Assembly: GCA_022678445.1 (NCBI GenBank)
Contig: JALBWU010000005.1
Span: forward strand, 1-39,684
Source: Candidatus Aramenus sp. CH1
Lineage (GTDB): Archaea > Thermoproteota > Thermoprotei_A > Sulfolobales > Sulfolobaceae
Direction of reading: 5' to 3'
Length of the DNA: 39,684 nt
The notes below the pieces were generated by a model. That model did no database searches and was not told where the DNA came from. It saw only the letters and a program-made list of their open reading frames with translations. Numbering within the stretch: position 1 is the stretch's first letter; the number at the start of each line of letters is the position of its first letter. Positions 1 to 8,523 of this stretch are shown one piece after another. A program made the position numbers and the translations under genes.

Positions 1-324
1 AATTTGAAGTGAACTTGTTACCCTTATCCTAGGAATGAAGTAAGGATAGCCCAAGTAAACCGTGGAGACGCCAAGAGACCACAAAGTCTTGGTGAGGTGA
101 GATGCTAAAGTCCTAAAATAATGAATAAGCCTACGATAAAGCTTAAAGAAAATTCTTTCCCTTTTCCTCAGCACTTCTTCCCTAGCTTCTTGTTCTTGGA
201 CCTTTTCTGTCTCGCTCTTCAGCTCGTCGAGTTCAGCGATCTTTTTCTCAAAGTAAAAGTAATCGCTCTTCACTACGGAACCCCTATAAAAGAGTACTGT
301 ACCATCATCAACAACTACAGTAGC
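1..324 (-). repeat. Direct repeat, left copy (internal tnpB segment)
   Basis: Bases 1-74 match 39361-39434 with a single difference (position 11), and similarity continues with small indels to the right end of the window. Both copies lie in the same orientation, about 39.36 kb apart. The boundary coincides exactly with base 1, as expected if the window or contig was cut at a repeat. Confidence 0.85.
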
Positions 325-987
325 CAACATGTTTACACCAAGGTCTATTGACGCAACTCACCTTTAGGCTTCTCAACCTGAACCTCTCTTTCACCGTGGA
401 CGACGATAGAGTTCTTCATCGGCTTACCGCTTTTCTTTGCTACAGTCCTACCAACGTCAACGAAATGTGGGCGTAAAAGTTGTTGCCTTCAACGCGAATC
501 TCCAGCCTACCTTGTACTCCAAACCACCTTAACCTACCTTCAAAGGGCATCTTCATTTTCCAATCCTTCAGAGAGATGACGCGTTTTTCCTCGTCGACCT
601 CATAACGATCTTGTCTAACTACTAGGATTAGTTTCCTCTTTCCTCCATCTTTCCAGTAACGTGGCGGCGAGAAGTGATTCACGAGCAGTAGGTCTTTCTT
701 TAGTAAGGAGAAGAAGGACGACCAGCCTCATTATTCTTCTGTAAAACTGCTTGAGCGTTAACTCTTAGAACCTTCTTGTACTTCTCGTAATACTTGTCCC
801 ACGCGTCATTGAGGTTCACTTTCTTTTGCTGAAAGAATTGTTGTCTCTCGTAGTTAATCTCGTTCCACAGCTTTGCTGTTGCGTCTGCTAACTTCCTCAA
901 TTTCCTCTTTTGATGACCACTAGGGAAGAGCCTTACGACGATTGTTTTGACGCTTCCGGAATTGCGGGAGTAATCGGGGCTCCTCAT
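1..987 (-). pseudogene. tnpB: Decayed IS200/IS605-family TnpB (OrfB) transposase gene, C-terminal end outside window
   Basis: The minus strand encodes TnpB-like sequence in several frames. An N-terminal helical part begins near 987 (VVRLFPSGHQKRKLRKLAD, then KLWNEINYERQQFF). A middle part at 682-440 has the family-like RLRWFGVQGRLEI stretch. A RuvC-like part begins near 350 with VASIDLGVN, which keeps the first catalytic Asp, and a further part (WSLGVSTVYLGYPYF) runs toward base 1. The frame changes near 715, near 445 and near 358, so no intact protein can be made. TnpB is the RNA-guided nuclease of these elements; no TnpA gene is present here. The element continues beyond the left edge. A second copy in the same orientation ends the window. 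Confidence 0.85.
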
Positions 988-1107
988 CTTTAGTTCGCCA
1001 AAGAAAGCGTCATAAAAGGAAATTGTTTTTTCATGTTAAAACCTTCGTCAGGCGAGGTTTGTCTTCTTATAGAAAAAGTTTTTATCATGGATATCGTAGA
1101 CGTCCCG

Positions 1108-1604
1108 TTAACCAAAGTGTAGTTGGATATTCTGGTTTATCCCGCTTAGTATTGGCGACCCCAGTGGACTCGACTGCGTTAACTGAGAGACTGGCACTGT
1201 TGTCGAGGTGCCGTTCAGGTATGCTATAGTAGCAGTGTTGCCAGAAATTGTTACTGTAGCAGATCTACTACTATCGACCTTCCAGTTCCCTCCAAACGCG
1301 TGGTCGGGGGCCGAAGCTACTACGCTCCCTCCACTACCCGTTATCCCGGGCAAGACTGCCTCTACTACAACTATCACCACTATCACTACTAGTGCGACTA
1401 TGGGGACTATTGGAATCTTCTTTATGCTAGGAGGTCGGCTGTACGACGGTTGTTGCGGGTAGGAGGGCGCAGGGATAGGAGGTGGCTGAGGGGGCAACTG
1501 AGAGGTGGACTCTGCTGCGTCGTATCAGGGAACTGGTATCCGCACCTCGCGCAGAACTTAGCGTCGTCGAGGTTTTGGTAACCACATCTAGGACAGTACT
1601 TCAT
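1108..1604 (-). pseudogene. Zinc-ribbon, single-pass membrane protein with an internal frameshift
   Basis: From the ATG at 1604 the protein opens with a zinc ribbon (CPRCGYQN..., FCARCG; two CxxC knuckles) and a short Pro/Gln linker. Coding similarity then moves to another frame at about 1500-1530 and continues as a Pro-rich linker, one strongly hydrophobic Ile/Val membrane segment and an extracellular-looking Ser/Thr-rich domain ending at 1108. A one-base indel explains the break. The zinc-ribbon/Pro-linker/TM design is common in archaeal membrane proteins of unknown role. A TATA-like element on the minus strand at 1632-1642 lies about 33 bases before the ATG, so the promoter looks intact. 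The break could be a real mutation, a sequencing error or, less likely, programmed frameshifting. Confidence 0.6.
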
Positions 1605-1701
1605 TGAAATCTTGTAACTTTCTACTCTTTACTTATATAAATGTTTTGTTAATTTTTATCTTCCTAGAAATAAAGTGAGAGAGAAGGAAACCTTGGTGGT
1701 C

Positions 1702-2040
1702 TCATGAGGGCGCTAGGTCGTTGAGCTTCTTGTCGTACTTTTCCAGGATCTGGTTTACCTCCTTTACCGCCTCCTCGTAGATCTCTATCATCTTCTTTAC
1801 CCTTTCAGAGACCTCCGTCCCTCCGGCGTTCTTTCCACCCTTCCTGAACTCTATCCCCCCCACGAATGAGTTTATCCTCCTGACGTACTCCCACGCGAAC
1901 TTGTAGGACACGTTCACCTTGTCTGCAGCCCCAGCAATTGACCCAGTCTCTATTATGCTCTTGACGAGCTCAACGCCCCCTTTCCCCATGATGGGTTTAC
2001 CGTTGTCGTCCTCTATCCATACCTTGAAGTTAAGCCTCAT
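1702..2040 (-). CDS. ModE N-terminal-type winged-helix DNA-binding protein
   Basis: This 112-residue protein matches the DNA-binding half of ModE. It opens with a short beta lead ([18 protein letters not shown]), then a winged helix with the typical [26 protein letters not shown] turn, in which the recognition helix sits at about residues 38-55. A second element with KGGKNAGG and a C-terminal helix follow. The molybdate-binding MOP domains of full ModE are absent, so it may sense nothing or depend on a partner. Its ATG overlaps the purK stop by 4 nt (ATGA), so it is probably translated from the purEK mRNA. The fold is assigned with confidence; the target genes are unknown. Confidence 0.8.
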   Translation of the reverse strand: MRLNFKVWIEDDNGKPIMGKGGVELVKSIIETGSIAGAADKVNVSYKFAWEYVRRINSFVGGIEFRKGGKNAGGTEVSERVKKMIEIYEEAVKEVNQILEKYDKKLNDLAPS

Positions 2041-3125
2041 AAATCTAGACCTTCTGGATAAATTAGTTGCATAATTTTATCAATTTTTTGCTTTACCTCC
2101 TCTAAGTCCTCGCCTACTACGTTAACGTGGCCCATCTTCCTCCTCTTTCTTGCCTCTTCCTTTCCGTACCAGTACACCTTGCCTAACTTGAGCACCTCCA
2201 GCGGGAAAGAGGGCTTGCCGAGTATGTTGACCATGCCGAAGGGCTTCAATACCGTGGTCTCGCCCAACTCAATTCCTAGGATAGCCCTCAAGTGTTGCTC
2301 GAACTGGGAGGTAAAGGCCCCGTCAAGAGTGTAGTGCCCTGTGTTGTGCACCCTCGGCGCAATCTCGTTAATCAACACCCTGTTCTTCACAACGAAGAAC
2401 TCTATGCCGATCGTCCCGACGTAGTCGAGCTCCCTCGTCAGCCTCTCCGCTATTTTCACCATCTCCTCGTTGTAGTATGGTCCGTAGTTGTAGACCAAGA
2501 TCCCCTTCTCGTTGTAGTTAAAGGAGGGTGTGTAGGCCTTGAACTCTCTCTTCCTCCTAGTGGCTATTACTGAGGCCTCAAAGTCGAAGTTCACTAACTC
2601 CTCCACCACGAACTTGCACTTGACGTCCTTGAGGAACTGGTACCTCTCCGGGTCTCCCTTTACGAAGTACTGCCCCTTCCCGTCGTATCCGCCCCTGGAC
2701 TGCTTCAGCACGCCCACGTTGTTGAACTCGTCCTTTAAGACCTTAAGTGCCTCCTCCCCGTCCTGGGCCACCTTGAACCTAGGTACAGGGAACCCGTGGT
2801 CTCTAAGGAACTCCTTCTCCTTGTACCTCTCCCTCTTGAGCTCCACTGAGTTCAGCCTTGGGAGGAGCTTTCCGCTCTCCTGGGCGTACTCCAAGGCCTT
2901 CTCGTTGACGTGCTCGAACTCAAAGGTCACCACGTCGCACTGGTCAATGGCCTCCTTGTAGTTCTCCTCTGAGAAGCACTTATCTGCGACTCTGCATGCA
3001 GGCTCCTCTGGGTTGGCTATTACGTAAAAGGTAAGAGGTAATTTCCTGCCTTCTAGGATCATCATCCAGCCCAGCTGTCCTCCTCCCAAGATACACACTT
3101 TATAGTTTGGTAGAGAGGACTTCAT
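2037..3125 (-). CDS. purK: N5-carboxyaminoimidazole ribonucleotide synthetase PurK
   Basis: PurK converts AIR, bicarbonate and ATP to N5-CAIR in de novo purine synthesis in the cytoplasm. The 362-residue protein has the N-terminal [11 protein letters not shown] nucleotide-fold motif near residue 11, a central ATP-grasp domain ([25 protein letters not shown]) and the family-typical [17 protein letters not shown] segment near residue 250. Length is normal. It overlaps purE by 26 nt, the usual order of the two consecutive steps in one operon, and its stop overlaps the start of the ModE-like gene. Confidence 0.95.
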   Translation of the reverse strand: MKSSLPNYKVCILGGGQLGWMMILEGRKLPLTFYVIANPEEPACRVADKCFSEENYKEAIDQCDVVTFEFEHVNEKALEYAQESGKLLPRLNSVELKRERYKEKEFLRDHGFPVPRFKVAQDGEEALKVLKDEFNNVGVLKQSRGGYDGKGQYFVKGDPERYQFLKDVKCKFVVEELVNFDFEASVIATRRKREFKAYTPSFNYNEKGILVYNYGPYYNEEMVKIAERLTRELDYVGTIGIEFFVVKNRVLINEIAPRVHNTGHYTLDGAFTSQFEQHLRAILGIELGETTVLKPFGMVNILGKPSFPLEVLKLGKVYWYGKEEARKRRKMGHVNVVGEDLEEVKQKIDKIMQLIYPEGLDL

Positions 3126-3570
3126 TCTTCATCTCCTCCATGAACTTCTCCACCTTCTCCTGGAGCTCCTTGTACTTTATCCCGAGTATCCTTATTGCGA
3201 GGAGGGCAGCGTTCTTTGCCCCTCCAACTGCTACCGTAGCTACGGGCACTCCGTAGGGCATCTGCACTATGGAAAGGAGGGAGTCAAGACCGTTCAAGTT
3301 CCTTGAGGGTATTGGCACCCCTATCACTGGCAGTGAGGTCAGCGAGGCAGTCATCCCTGGGAGGTGCGCTGCTCCACCAGCCCCAGCTATGATCACTTCA
3401 ATTCCCCTCTGCTTGGCGCTCTTGGCGTACTCCATCATGAACTCTGGCGTTCTGTGGGCTGAGACTACCTTGACCTCGTAGCTCACGCCGAACTTCTCTA
3501 GGACTTCTACAGCCTCCTTCATGTATTCCCAGTCACTCTTGCTCCCCATTATTACTCCTACTAGAGGCAT
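3100..3570 (-). CDS. purE: N5-CAIR mutase PurE
   Basis: PurE isomerises N5-CAIR to CAIR, the step after PurK. The 156-residue protein shows all class I PurE signatures: the N-terminal [13 protein letters not shown] phosphate site (GSxSD near residue 9), SAHRTPEFM with the catalytic His near residue 38, and [12 protein letters not shown] near residue 63. The ATG at 3570 is chosen because a minus-strand TATA box (3593-3600) lies 27 nt upstream, giving a leaderless transcript. It is the first gene of purE-purK-modE-like. The promoter region is divergent with the FAD oxidoreductase gene. Confidence 0.96.
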   Translation of the reverse strand: MPLVGVIMGSKSDWEYMKEAVEVLEKFGVSYEVKVVSAHRTPEFMMEYAKSAKQRGIEVIIAGAGGAAHLPGMTASLTSLPVIGVPIPSRNLNGLDSLLSIVQMPYGVPVATVAVGGAKNAALLAIRILGIKYKELQEKVEKFMEEMKNEVLSTKL

Positions 3571-3590
3571 ACAAAGAGTTTACTAGATGG

Positions 3591-3626
3591 AACTATAAAC
3601 TAAACCCGCCTTCTCTCTTATAAAGA
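3591..3626. promoter_or_regulatory. Divergent promoter pair for purE and the FAD oxidoreductase
   Basis: The minus-strand TATA (gtttatag, 3593-3600) is centred 27 nt before the purE ATG. The plus-strand TATA (cttataaag, 3617-3625) is centred 27 nt before the ATG at 3648. Both spacings fit leaderless transcription, common in Sulfolobales. This is inferred from position and composition only. Confidence 0.65.
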
Positions 3627-3647
3627 TTTCAGAGCAAGATATCTACC

Positions 3648-4514
3648 ATGATTAGGGTATCCAGCGAGGAGGAACTCTTCAAGGAAATAAGGTCTGCTCA
3701 CTTCGAGGGAAGGAAGATCTCAGTCATAGGCTTTGGCAACCACTCCCACAAGGACAAGGAGAACGCAATATCTACTCAAGGAATGGACCACTTTGAGGTG
3801 AAGGACGATCACGTAGTTGCCTTAGCTGGCGCCTCTGTGCCCAAGATAAGGGCGGAGGCGTCTGAGAAGGGGCTCCTGTTCCCAAGCCTTTACGACGGAA
3901 GCGTGGGCGGAATGTTGGCCTTCAACCAGGTTTCCCCCATCTCATTCCACTACGGTACTCCAAGGGACTTCACCGTATGGTGTAGGGCCATAACGTTCCT
4001 TGGGGGGATAAACTGGAAGGTCTTCATAGGCTCCAAGGGTAAGCTCGGGGCCATATCGAAGGCCGTGATGAGACTATATCAGAAGCCGAGGAGGATAGTC
4101 ACGCTGGAGAAGAGCTATCCCGACGCAAGGGACCTGCTGGAGGACTTCAAGAAAGGGATCGAGGACAGACCTATAGCTGTCCTAGTTGAGTACGACAAGG
4201 AATTCAAGCTTCACATGACATACTCCAACGACGTGGAGTACCCAGGGTTCAGCAAGGACGACGGAGTGCCGGTAGTGGAGGAGGGGGACAAGAACAGCTA
4301 CATAGTGAGAACAGAGGGATTGAAGGAGTTCGTTGAGCTGGTGGAGAAGACATCCCCAATTTACGCTTACACCGTCCCCGGGACTGGGATGTCCAAGGTC
4401 TACGTAGCGGACGAGGAGGCCTTGAAGGGCTTTGAGTACTACCCCTCAGACGGCGTGAGCGAAGTCTACTTGAAGCTAAAGAAGTTGTTAGACTATAAGG
4501 CGATCTTCGAGTGA
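3648..4514 (+). CDS. Short FAD-binding (PCMH-type) oxidoreductase, GlcD/GlcE-like
   Basis: The N-terminal part looks like a PCMH-type FAD domain: VIGFGNHSHKDK, then VALAGASVPKIRAEASEKGLLFPS, then DGSVGGMLAFN and a FIGSKGKLGAISKAVMRLYQ segment (about residues 20-150). The expected Gly-rich FAD loops are there but weak. At 288 residues it is far shorter than full glycolate or lactate oxidases of about 450, resembling a GlcE-like half without the full substrate cap. The substrate is unknown. It stands alone behind its own leaderless promoter and is followed by 168 bases with no gene. The family is likely, the function is not known. Confidence 0.7.
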   Translation: MIRVSSEEELFKEIRSAHFEGRKISVIGFGNHSHKDKENAISTQGMDHFEVKDDHVVALAGASVPKIRAEASEKGLLFPSLYDGSVGGMLAFNQVSPISFHYGTPRDFTVWCRAITFLGGINWKVFIGSKGKLGAISKAVMRLYQKPRRIVTLEKSYPDARDLLEDFKKGIEDRPIAVLVEYDKEFKLHMTYSNDVEYPGFSKDDGVPVVEEGDKNSYIVRTEGLKEFVELVEKTSPIYAYTVPGTGMSKVYVADEEALKGFEYYPSDGVSEVYLKLKKLLDYKAIFE

Positions 4515-4682
4515 AGTGATCTAGGTAGTAGTCATGGATTTCCCAGCTCTATCTTTGGAGTGCGAAATGCTGGGGCCTTACGGTTAGGCTAAAGGAAAAT
4601 CGAGGTTTGTAGGTCTTTGCTACGCGGTGCGTAATTAAAAGGGGGCTAAACGTTAATTTCCTTAGCCGACTAAATAGATGGC

Positions 4683-5624
4683 ATGGCCAGGCACTTTGTT
4701 ATAGACTGCGACACGGCTGAGGACGATATAATGAGCCTCTATATGTTACTTAGGAACGGGGTTGAGGTAGAAGGCGTCACGATAGTAGAGGGAAACATAG
4801 CCTATGAGCAGGAAGTGGACAACGCGCTGTGGGCCCTCGAGTTCATATCTGGGAAGGTAAATAAGGACATAAGGGTTTACCCTGGGAGCGACAGGCCCTT
4901 GGTCAAAAGCTTCAAAACAGTGGAGAACGTTCATGGGAAGGGAGGTATTGGCGACGAGGTCGTGAGGCCAAAGAAGTTGAGGCCAGAGCCAAAGAGGGCA
5001 CCTCAAGCAATCCTTGAGCTAGCAGACAGGTACGCTGGGGAGCTCGAGTTTCTCGCTATATCCCCCCTGACCAACTTGGCGCTTGCTTACCTCATGGACA
5101 AGTCCATAGTTGAAAAGGTAAAGAAGGTCTGGGTCATGGGAGGCACCATATACGGAAGGGGAAACATCACTCCTGTTGCAGAGTTCAACATTTGGGTCGA
5201 CCCAGACGCGGCTAAGCTAGTGTTCAATGCGGGGTTCGATATAACCATGGTAGCATGGGACTTAATAACTAACTACGTAGTGGAGGAGGACGAGTGGGAG
5301 AGGATAAAGGCAATGGACACTGAAATGGCCAAATTCTACGTGAGGATCTACAAGCACTACAGGGAGTTCGCCATGAAGCACCAGAAAATGAGGGGGAACC
5401 CACACCCAGACTTGATTACCACCGCAGTAGCCCTAAACAGGAAAGTGATCAAAAGATCAGAAAGACAATACGTGGATGTGGAGAACTGCGACTGCTTAAC
5501 GAGGGGGATGACGGTGATAGACTACTTAGACCTTTGGGGAAAGGAGCCAAAGGCTGAGGTCGTCTACGAGATAGAGAAGGATAAGTTCATGGACATGCTC
5601 TTCCATCTCCTCTCATGGTTCTAG
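4683..5624 (+). CDS. Inosine-uridine-type nucleoside hydrolase
   Basis: These enzymes split ribonucleosides into base and ribose using a Ca2+ bound by N-terminal aspartates. The 313-residue protein carries the metal loop D8-C-D10-T-A-E-D14-D15, near the canonical DxDxxxDD. It also has the [12 protein letters not shown] segment, VWVMGGTI, the [14 protein letters not shown] region typical of the family (canonical EFN..DPEAA), a [12 protein letters not shown] segment supplying the late Asp, and LTRGMTVID near the C-terminus. Nucleoside salvage is the likely role and fits loosely with the nearby purE-purK. Exact substrate preference cannot be read. It converges with the small winged-helix gene and overlaps its end by 4 nt. 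Confidence 0.9.
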   Translation: MARHFVIDCDTAEDDIMSLYMLLRNGVEVEGVTIVEGNIAYEQEVDNALWALEFISGKVNKDIRVYPGSDRPLVKSFKTVENVHGKGGIGDEVVRPKKLRPEPKRAPQAILELADRYAGELEFLAISPLTNLALAYLMDKSIVEKVKKVWVMGGTIYGRGNITPVAEFNIWVDPDAAKLVFNAGFDITMVAWDLITNYVVEEDEWERIKAMDTEMAKFYVRIYKHYREFAMKHQKMRGNPHPDLITTAVALNRKVIKRSERQYVDVENCDCLTRGMTVIDYLDLWGKEPKAEVVYEIEKDKFMDMLFHLLSWF

Positions 5625-5908
5625 CACTCGAACCTGCTGCATATAGTGAACTCCATGTCGGCCAGCAGCTTTTTCAGGAAGACGTAGTGCTTATACAGTT
5701 CCTCAACGCCCTTGTCAGTTATTCCGAAGATGACGTCATTCCCTATGAAGGCCTTTTTCTCTATATATCCGTTATATTCAAGCCTCCTCAAGCTCTTTGC
5801 CAACTTCCTCCTTGGCAATCCCGTGTATTCCATCATTTCCTTGAAGCTGAGCTCGCCCTCAGCCAAGTTGGTTAGCATCACCAATTGCGTTATGTTCATG
5901 TCTCCCAT
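5621..5908 (-). CDS. Small winged-helix transcriptional regulator
   Basis: The 95-residue protein is essentially one winged helix of the MarR/ArsR-like type: [44 protein letters not shown], then a wing ([21 protein letters not shown]) and a C-terminal helix. It has one N-terminal methionine choice at 5908 and another at 5899. A T-rich TATA-like element on the minus strand (5929-5936) lies about 24 nt upstream, favouring 5908. It ends inside the nucleoside hydrolase stop region, a convergent arrangement. A local regulatory role for the adjacent genes is inference. Two Cys residues near the C-terminus are notable. Confidence 0.8.
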   Translation of the reverse strand: MGDMNITQLVMLTNLAEGELSFKEMMEYTGLPRRKLAKSLRRLEYNGYIEKKAFIGNDVIFGITDKGVEELYKHYVFLKKLLADMEFTICSRFEC

Positions 5909-6045
5909 ATTTATACCGACTGCAAGTTAAAAAAGAGTTAGAAGGGATCTTTATCTATCAAACGTTAATAATCTCCTCTACGCTATTAATAGCCCCTTTT
6001 TGCTTCCGTGCGTCATTCCTAAAACCTCACTATTCAAGGTAATGT

Positions 6046-6054
6046 TTTTTAATA
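6046..6054 (+). promoter_or_regulatory. TATA box of the 3-hydroxypropionyl-CoA synthetase gene
   Basis: tttttaata is centred about 24 nt before the ATG at 6074, consistent with a leaderless transcript. A second T/A-rich stretch (aaattttatatg, 6064-6075) overlaps the start and could serve a downstream start at 6083. Confidence 0.5.
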
Positions 6055-6073
6055 TTGCTTAAACAAATTTTAT

Positions 6074-8050
6074 ATGATTATTATGGTCGAGGTTCAGTCT
6101 GAGGCCGAGACGAAGCAGTTGGAAGAGAAAGTAGACTATAACATGAGGTATTACAAGTACTTGTTTAACTATAGCAAGGAACAACCAGACAAGTTCTGGG
6201 GAGACATTGCAAAGCAACTCATCGACTGGTTTGAGCCATGGAAGGTAACGATGAAGCAGGAAGACCCAATGACAAGGTGGTTCATAGGCGGAAAGCTTAA
6301 CGCCTCGTATAACGCCGTGGACAGGCACTTGAACTCCTCAAGGAAGTTCAAGGCGGCTATTGTTTGGGAGAGCGAGAGGGGAGAGAGGAAAATAGTAACC
6401 TACCAAGACCTCTACTACGAGGTGAACAGATGGGCGAACGCGCTGAGACAGCTAGGAGTCCAGAAGGGGGACAGGGTAACCATCTACATGCCCTTAACTC
6501 CAGAGGGGGTTATCGCCAAGCTCGCATGCGCTAGGTTAGGGGCAATTCACAGCGTGGTGTTTGCAGGTTTTGGTTCCCAAGCCTTGGCGAGCAGGATAGA
6601 GGACGCTCAGTCCAAGGTGGTCATAACTGCTGACGCTTACCCAAGGAGAGGGAAGGTAGTTGAGCTCAAGAAGATTATAGATGAAGCCCTAGACATGCTG
6701 GGCGACAGGAATCCAGTAAAGCACGTGTTGGTGTACAGAAGGCTCGGCACGGAGATAAACTTCAAGGAAGGCAGGGACGTCTACTTTGACGACGTCGGGA
6801 AGTACAAGCCGATAGACCCTGAGCCCGTTGACGCCAATGACCCCCTATTTATCCTCTACACCTCTGGAACCACTGGGAAGCCAAAGGGGATAGTCCACTC
6901 AACCGGAGGCTACTTAGTGGGTACCTCGTTGATGTTGCTTTGGAGCTATGGCTTGAGCCAGGAGAACGACGTACTCTTCAACACCTCCGACATAGGCTGG
7001 ATCGTGGGCCACTCCTACATAACCTACTCCCCCTTGGTCATGGGGAGGACAATAGTGATCTACGAGAGCGCCCCAGACTACCCCTATCCAGACAAGTGGG
7101 CAGAGATGATCGAGAGGTACAGGGCGACCACCTTTGGTACCTCAGCTACAGCGTTGAGGTACTTCATGAAGTACGGGGAGGAGTTCGTAAAGGCGCACGA
7201 CTTGTCGTCCTTGAGGATAATCGTGACGAACGGCGAGGTGCTTAACTACGCTCCCTGGAAGTGGGGGCTCGAGGTTATAGGTAAGGGCAAGGTCTTCATG
7301 TCCCACCAGTGGTGGCAGACGGAGACTGGTGGCCCCAACTTGGGCTACCTACCTGGGATAATATACATGCCGATGAAGTCGGGGCCAGCCTCCGGTTACC
7401 CACTGCCGGGCAACTTCATAGAGGTACTTGATGACGCAGGTAACCCGACGAAGCCGAGGGAGAGGGGCTACTTGATTATGAGGCCGCCGTTCCCGCCAAA
7501 CATGATGATGGGTATGTGGGGAGACCCAGGAAACGAGAGGTTAAAGAAGACCTACTTCTCTAAGTTCACAAGTCTCTACTATCCGGGAGACTACGCTATG
7601 GTGGACGAGGACGGCTACGTGTGGGTGCTGGGTAGGGCAGACGAGACCATCAAGGTGGCCGCACACAGGATAGGGGCAGGAGAAGTGGAGTCTGCCATAA
7701 CCTCTTACCCAGCAGTGGCGGAGGCGGCAGTTGTTGGAGTTCCAGACCCAGTAAAGGGTGAGGAGGTCTACGCGTTCGTAGTATTAAAGCAGGGCTACAC
7801 TCCCTCTGAGAGCCTAGCAAAGGAGATCCAGAACCACGTGAGGCAAGTCATGGGACCAATAGTCACGCCCAAGATACAGTTCGTTAATGCCTTGCCCAAG
7901 ACCAGGTCGGGGAAGGTAATGAGGAGGGTCATAAAGGCTGTGGTGAGCGGCAGTAACATAGGCGACATCTCGACTCTTGAGGACGAGGCTTCAATGGAGG
8001 AGATAAAGAAGGCTGCAGAGGAGCTAAAGAAGCAGTTGGACAAGGCGTGA
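6074..8050 (+). CDS. 3-Hydroxypropionyl-CoA synthetase (AMP-forming acyl-CoA synthetase)
   Basis: Activates 3-hydroxypropionate to its CoA ester with ATP, a step of the 3-hydroxypropionate/4-hydroxybutyrate CO2-fixation cycle. Its 658 residues match the family length of about 660. Visible motifs are the P-loop-like YTSGTTGKPKG near residue 262, HQWWQTETGG with the acyl-pocket gate Trp at 414, YYPGDYAMVDEDGY, LGRADETIKVAAHRIGAGEVE, and the PKTRSGKVMRR lysine (K614) that adenylates and can be acetylated. From memory it is strikingly similar along its length to the characterised Metallosphaera enzyme, so I prefer this to plain acetyl-CoA synthetase, though acetate or propionate activity is likely too. 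A start at 6083 is also possible. The next gene follows after 7 nt. Confidence 0.85.
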   Translation: MIIMVEVQSEAETKQLEEKVDYNMRYYKYLFNYSKEQPDKFWGDIAKQLIDWFEPWKVTMKQEDPMTRWFIGGKLNASYNAVDRHLNSSRKFKAAIVWESERGERKIVTYQDLYYEVNRWANALRQLGVQKGDRVTIYMPLTPEGVIAKLACARLGAIHSVVFAGFGSQALASRIEDAQSKVVITADAYPRRGKVVELKKIIDEALDMLGDRNPVKHVLVYRRLGTEINFKEGRDVYFDDVGKYKPIDPEPVDANDPLFILYTSGTTGKPKGIVHSTGGYLVGTSLMLLWSYGLSQENDVLFNTSDIGWIVGHSYITYSPLVMGRTIVIYESAPDYPYPDKWAEMIERYRATTFGTSATALRYFMKYGEEFVKAHDLSSLRIIVTNGEVLNYAPWKWGLEVIGKGKVFMSHQWWQTETGGPNLGYLPGIIYMPMKSGPASGYPLPGNFIEVLDDAGNPTKPRERGYLIMRPPFPPNMMMGMWGDPGNERLKKTYFSKFTSLYYPGDYAMVDEDGYVWVLGRADETIKVAAHRIGAGEVESAITSYPAVAEAAVVGVPDPVKGEEVYAFVVLKQGYTPSESLAKEIQNHVRQVMGPIVTPKIQFVNALPKTRSGKVMRRVIKAVVSGSNIGDISTLEDEASMEEIKKAAEELKKQLDKA

Positions 8051-8057
8051 CTCCCGC

Positions 8058-8408
8058 ATGATACCCAATGGAGTAGAAGACCTTCTCTTCTCCTTTCCCC
8101 TGGGCAAGAGGGTTCTGGTCCACGGCGTTTTTCCCTACACTGGTTTTGAAACAGTGACCTTAAGTGATGCCAAAGGGTGTGTTTTTGACTCCGCCGTCTC
8201 ACTCCACGCGATACTCAAGGAGGAAGATCCAATCTCAGTAATAAAGAAGATGGTTGAGCTCTCCAAAGGTCTTGTGTTCTTGGCTGACGAGAGGAGGGAC
8301 GAGAGCAAGCTGAGGAGGATCACGTTTTACACCGCCAGAAACATGGGCTTCGAGGCTTATGATCTGGGCGACTGGTTCGCGCTAGTCAGACTTCGCGCCA
8401 TGGACTAA
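8058..8408 (+). CDS. Hypothetical protein downstream of the 3-hydroxypropionyl-CoA synthetase
   Basis: I do not recognise this 116-residue protein. It begins MIPNGVEDLLFSFPLGKRVLVHGVF, has alternating hydrophobic strands (KGLVFLADE, DWFALVRLRAM) and amphipathic helices that suggest an alpha/beta fold, and has no signal peptide or membrane segment. The C-terminal pattern faintly recalls the end of Rossmann-type methyltransferases, but no SAM motif is visible. It starts 7 nt after the synthetase stop and is probably in the same transcript. Codon use matches its neighbours. Confidence 0.65.
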   Translation: MIPNGVEDLLFSFPLGKRVLVHGVFPYTGFETVTLSDAKGCVFDSAVSLHAILKEEDPISVIKKMVELSKGLVFLADERRDESKLRRITFYTARNMGFEAYDLGDWFALVRLRAMD

Positions 8409-8490
8409 TTTTAATTTTGGATTAAACGGTTCTTAAAAATAGACCTAATCAGTTTAAATAAAATCGATAAGCGAGATGAAGAATTGAGTT

Positions 8491-8501
8491 AAGTTTTTAA
8501 A
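8491..8501 (+). promoter_or_regulatory. TATA box of the permease gene
   Basis: The T/A element aagtttttaaa is centred 27 nt before the ATG at 8524 and follows a 115-nt intergenic gap, so a separate leaderless transcript for the permease is likely. Confidence 0.55.
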
Positions 8502-8523
8502 GATTTTCCCTTTAACTCTATTT

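Noticed and set aside
121-351. Plus-strand open frame near the left edge
   Set aside because: It lies opposite the decayed tnpB and has no recognisable domain.
2292-2961. Two plus-strand open frames opposite purK
   Set aside because: They are shadows of the purK coding sequence, have low-complexity composition and no promoter.
4515-4682. Possible small RNA or tRNA in the gap before the nucleoside hydrolase
   Set aside because: The only visible structure is a weak ggctaa/ttagcc hairpin; no cloverleaf or C/D box was seen.
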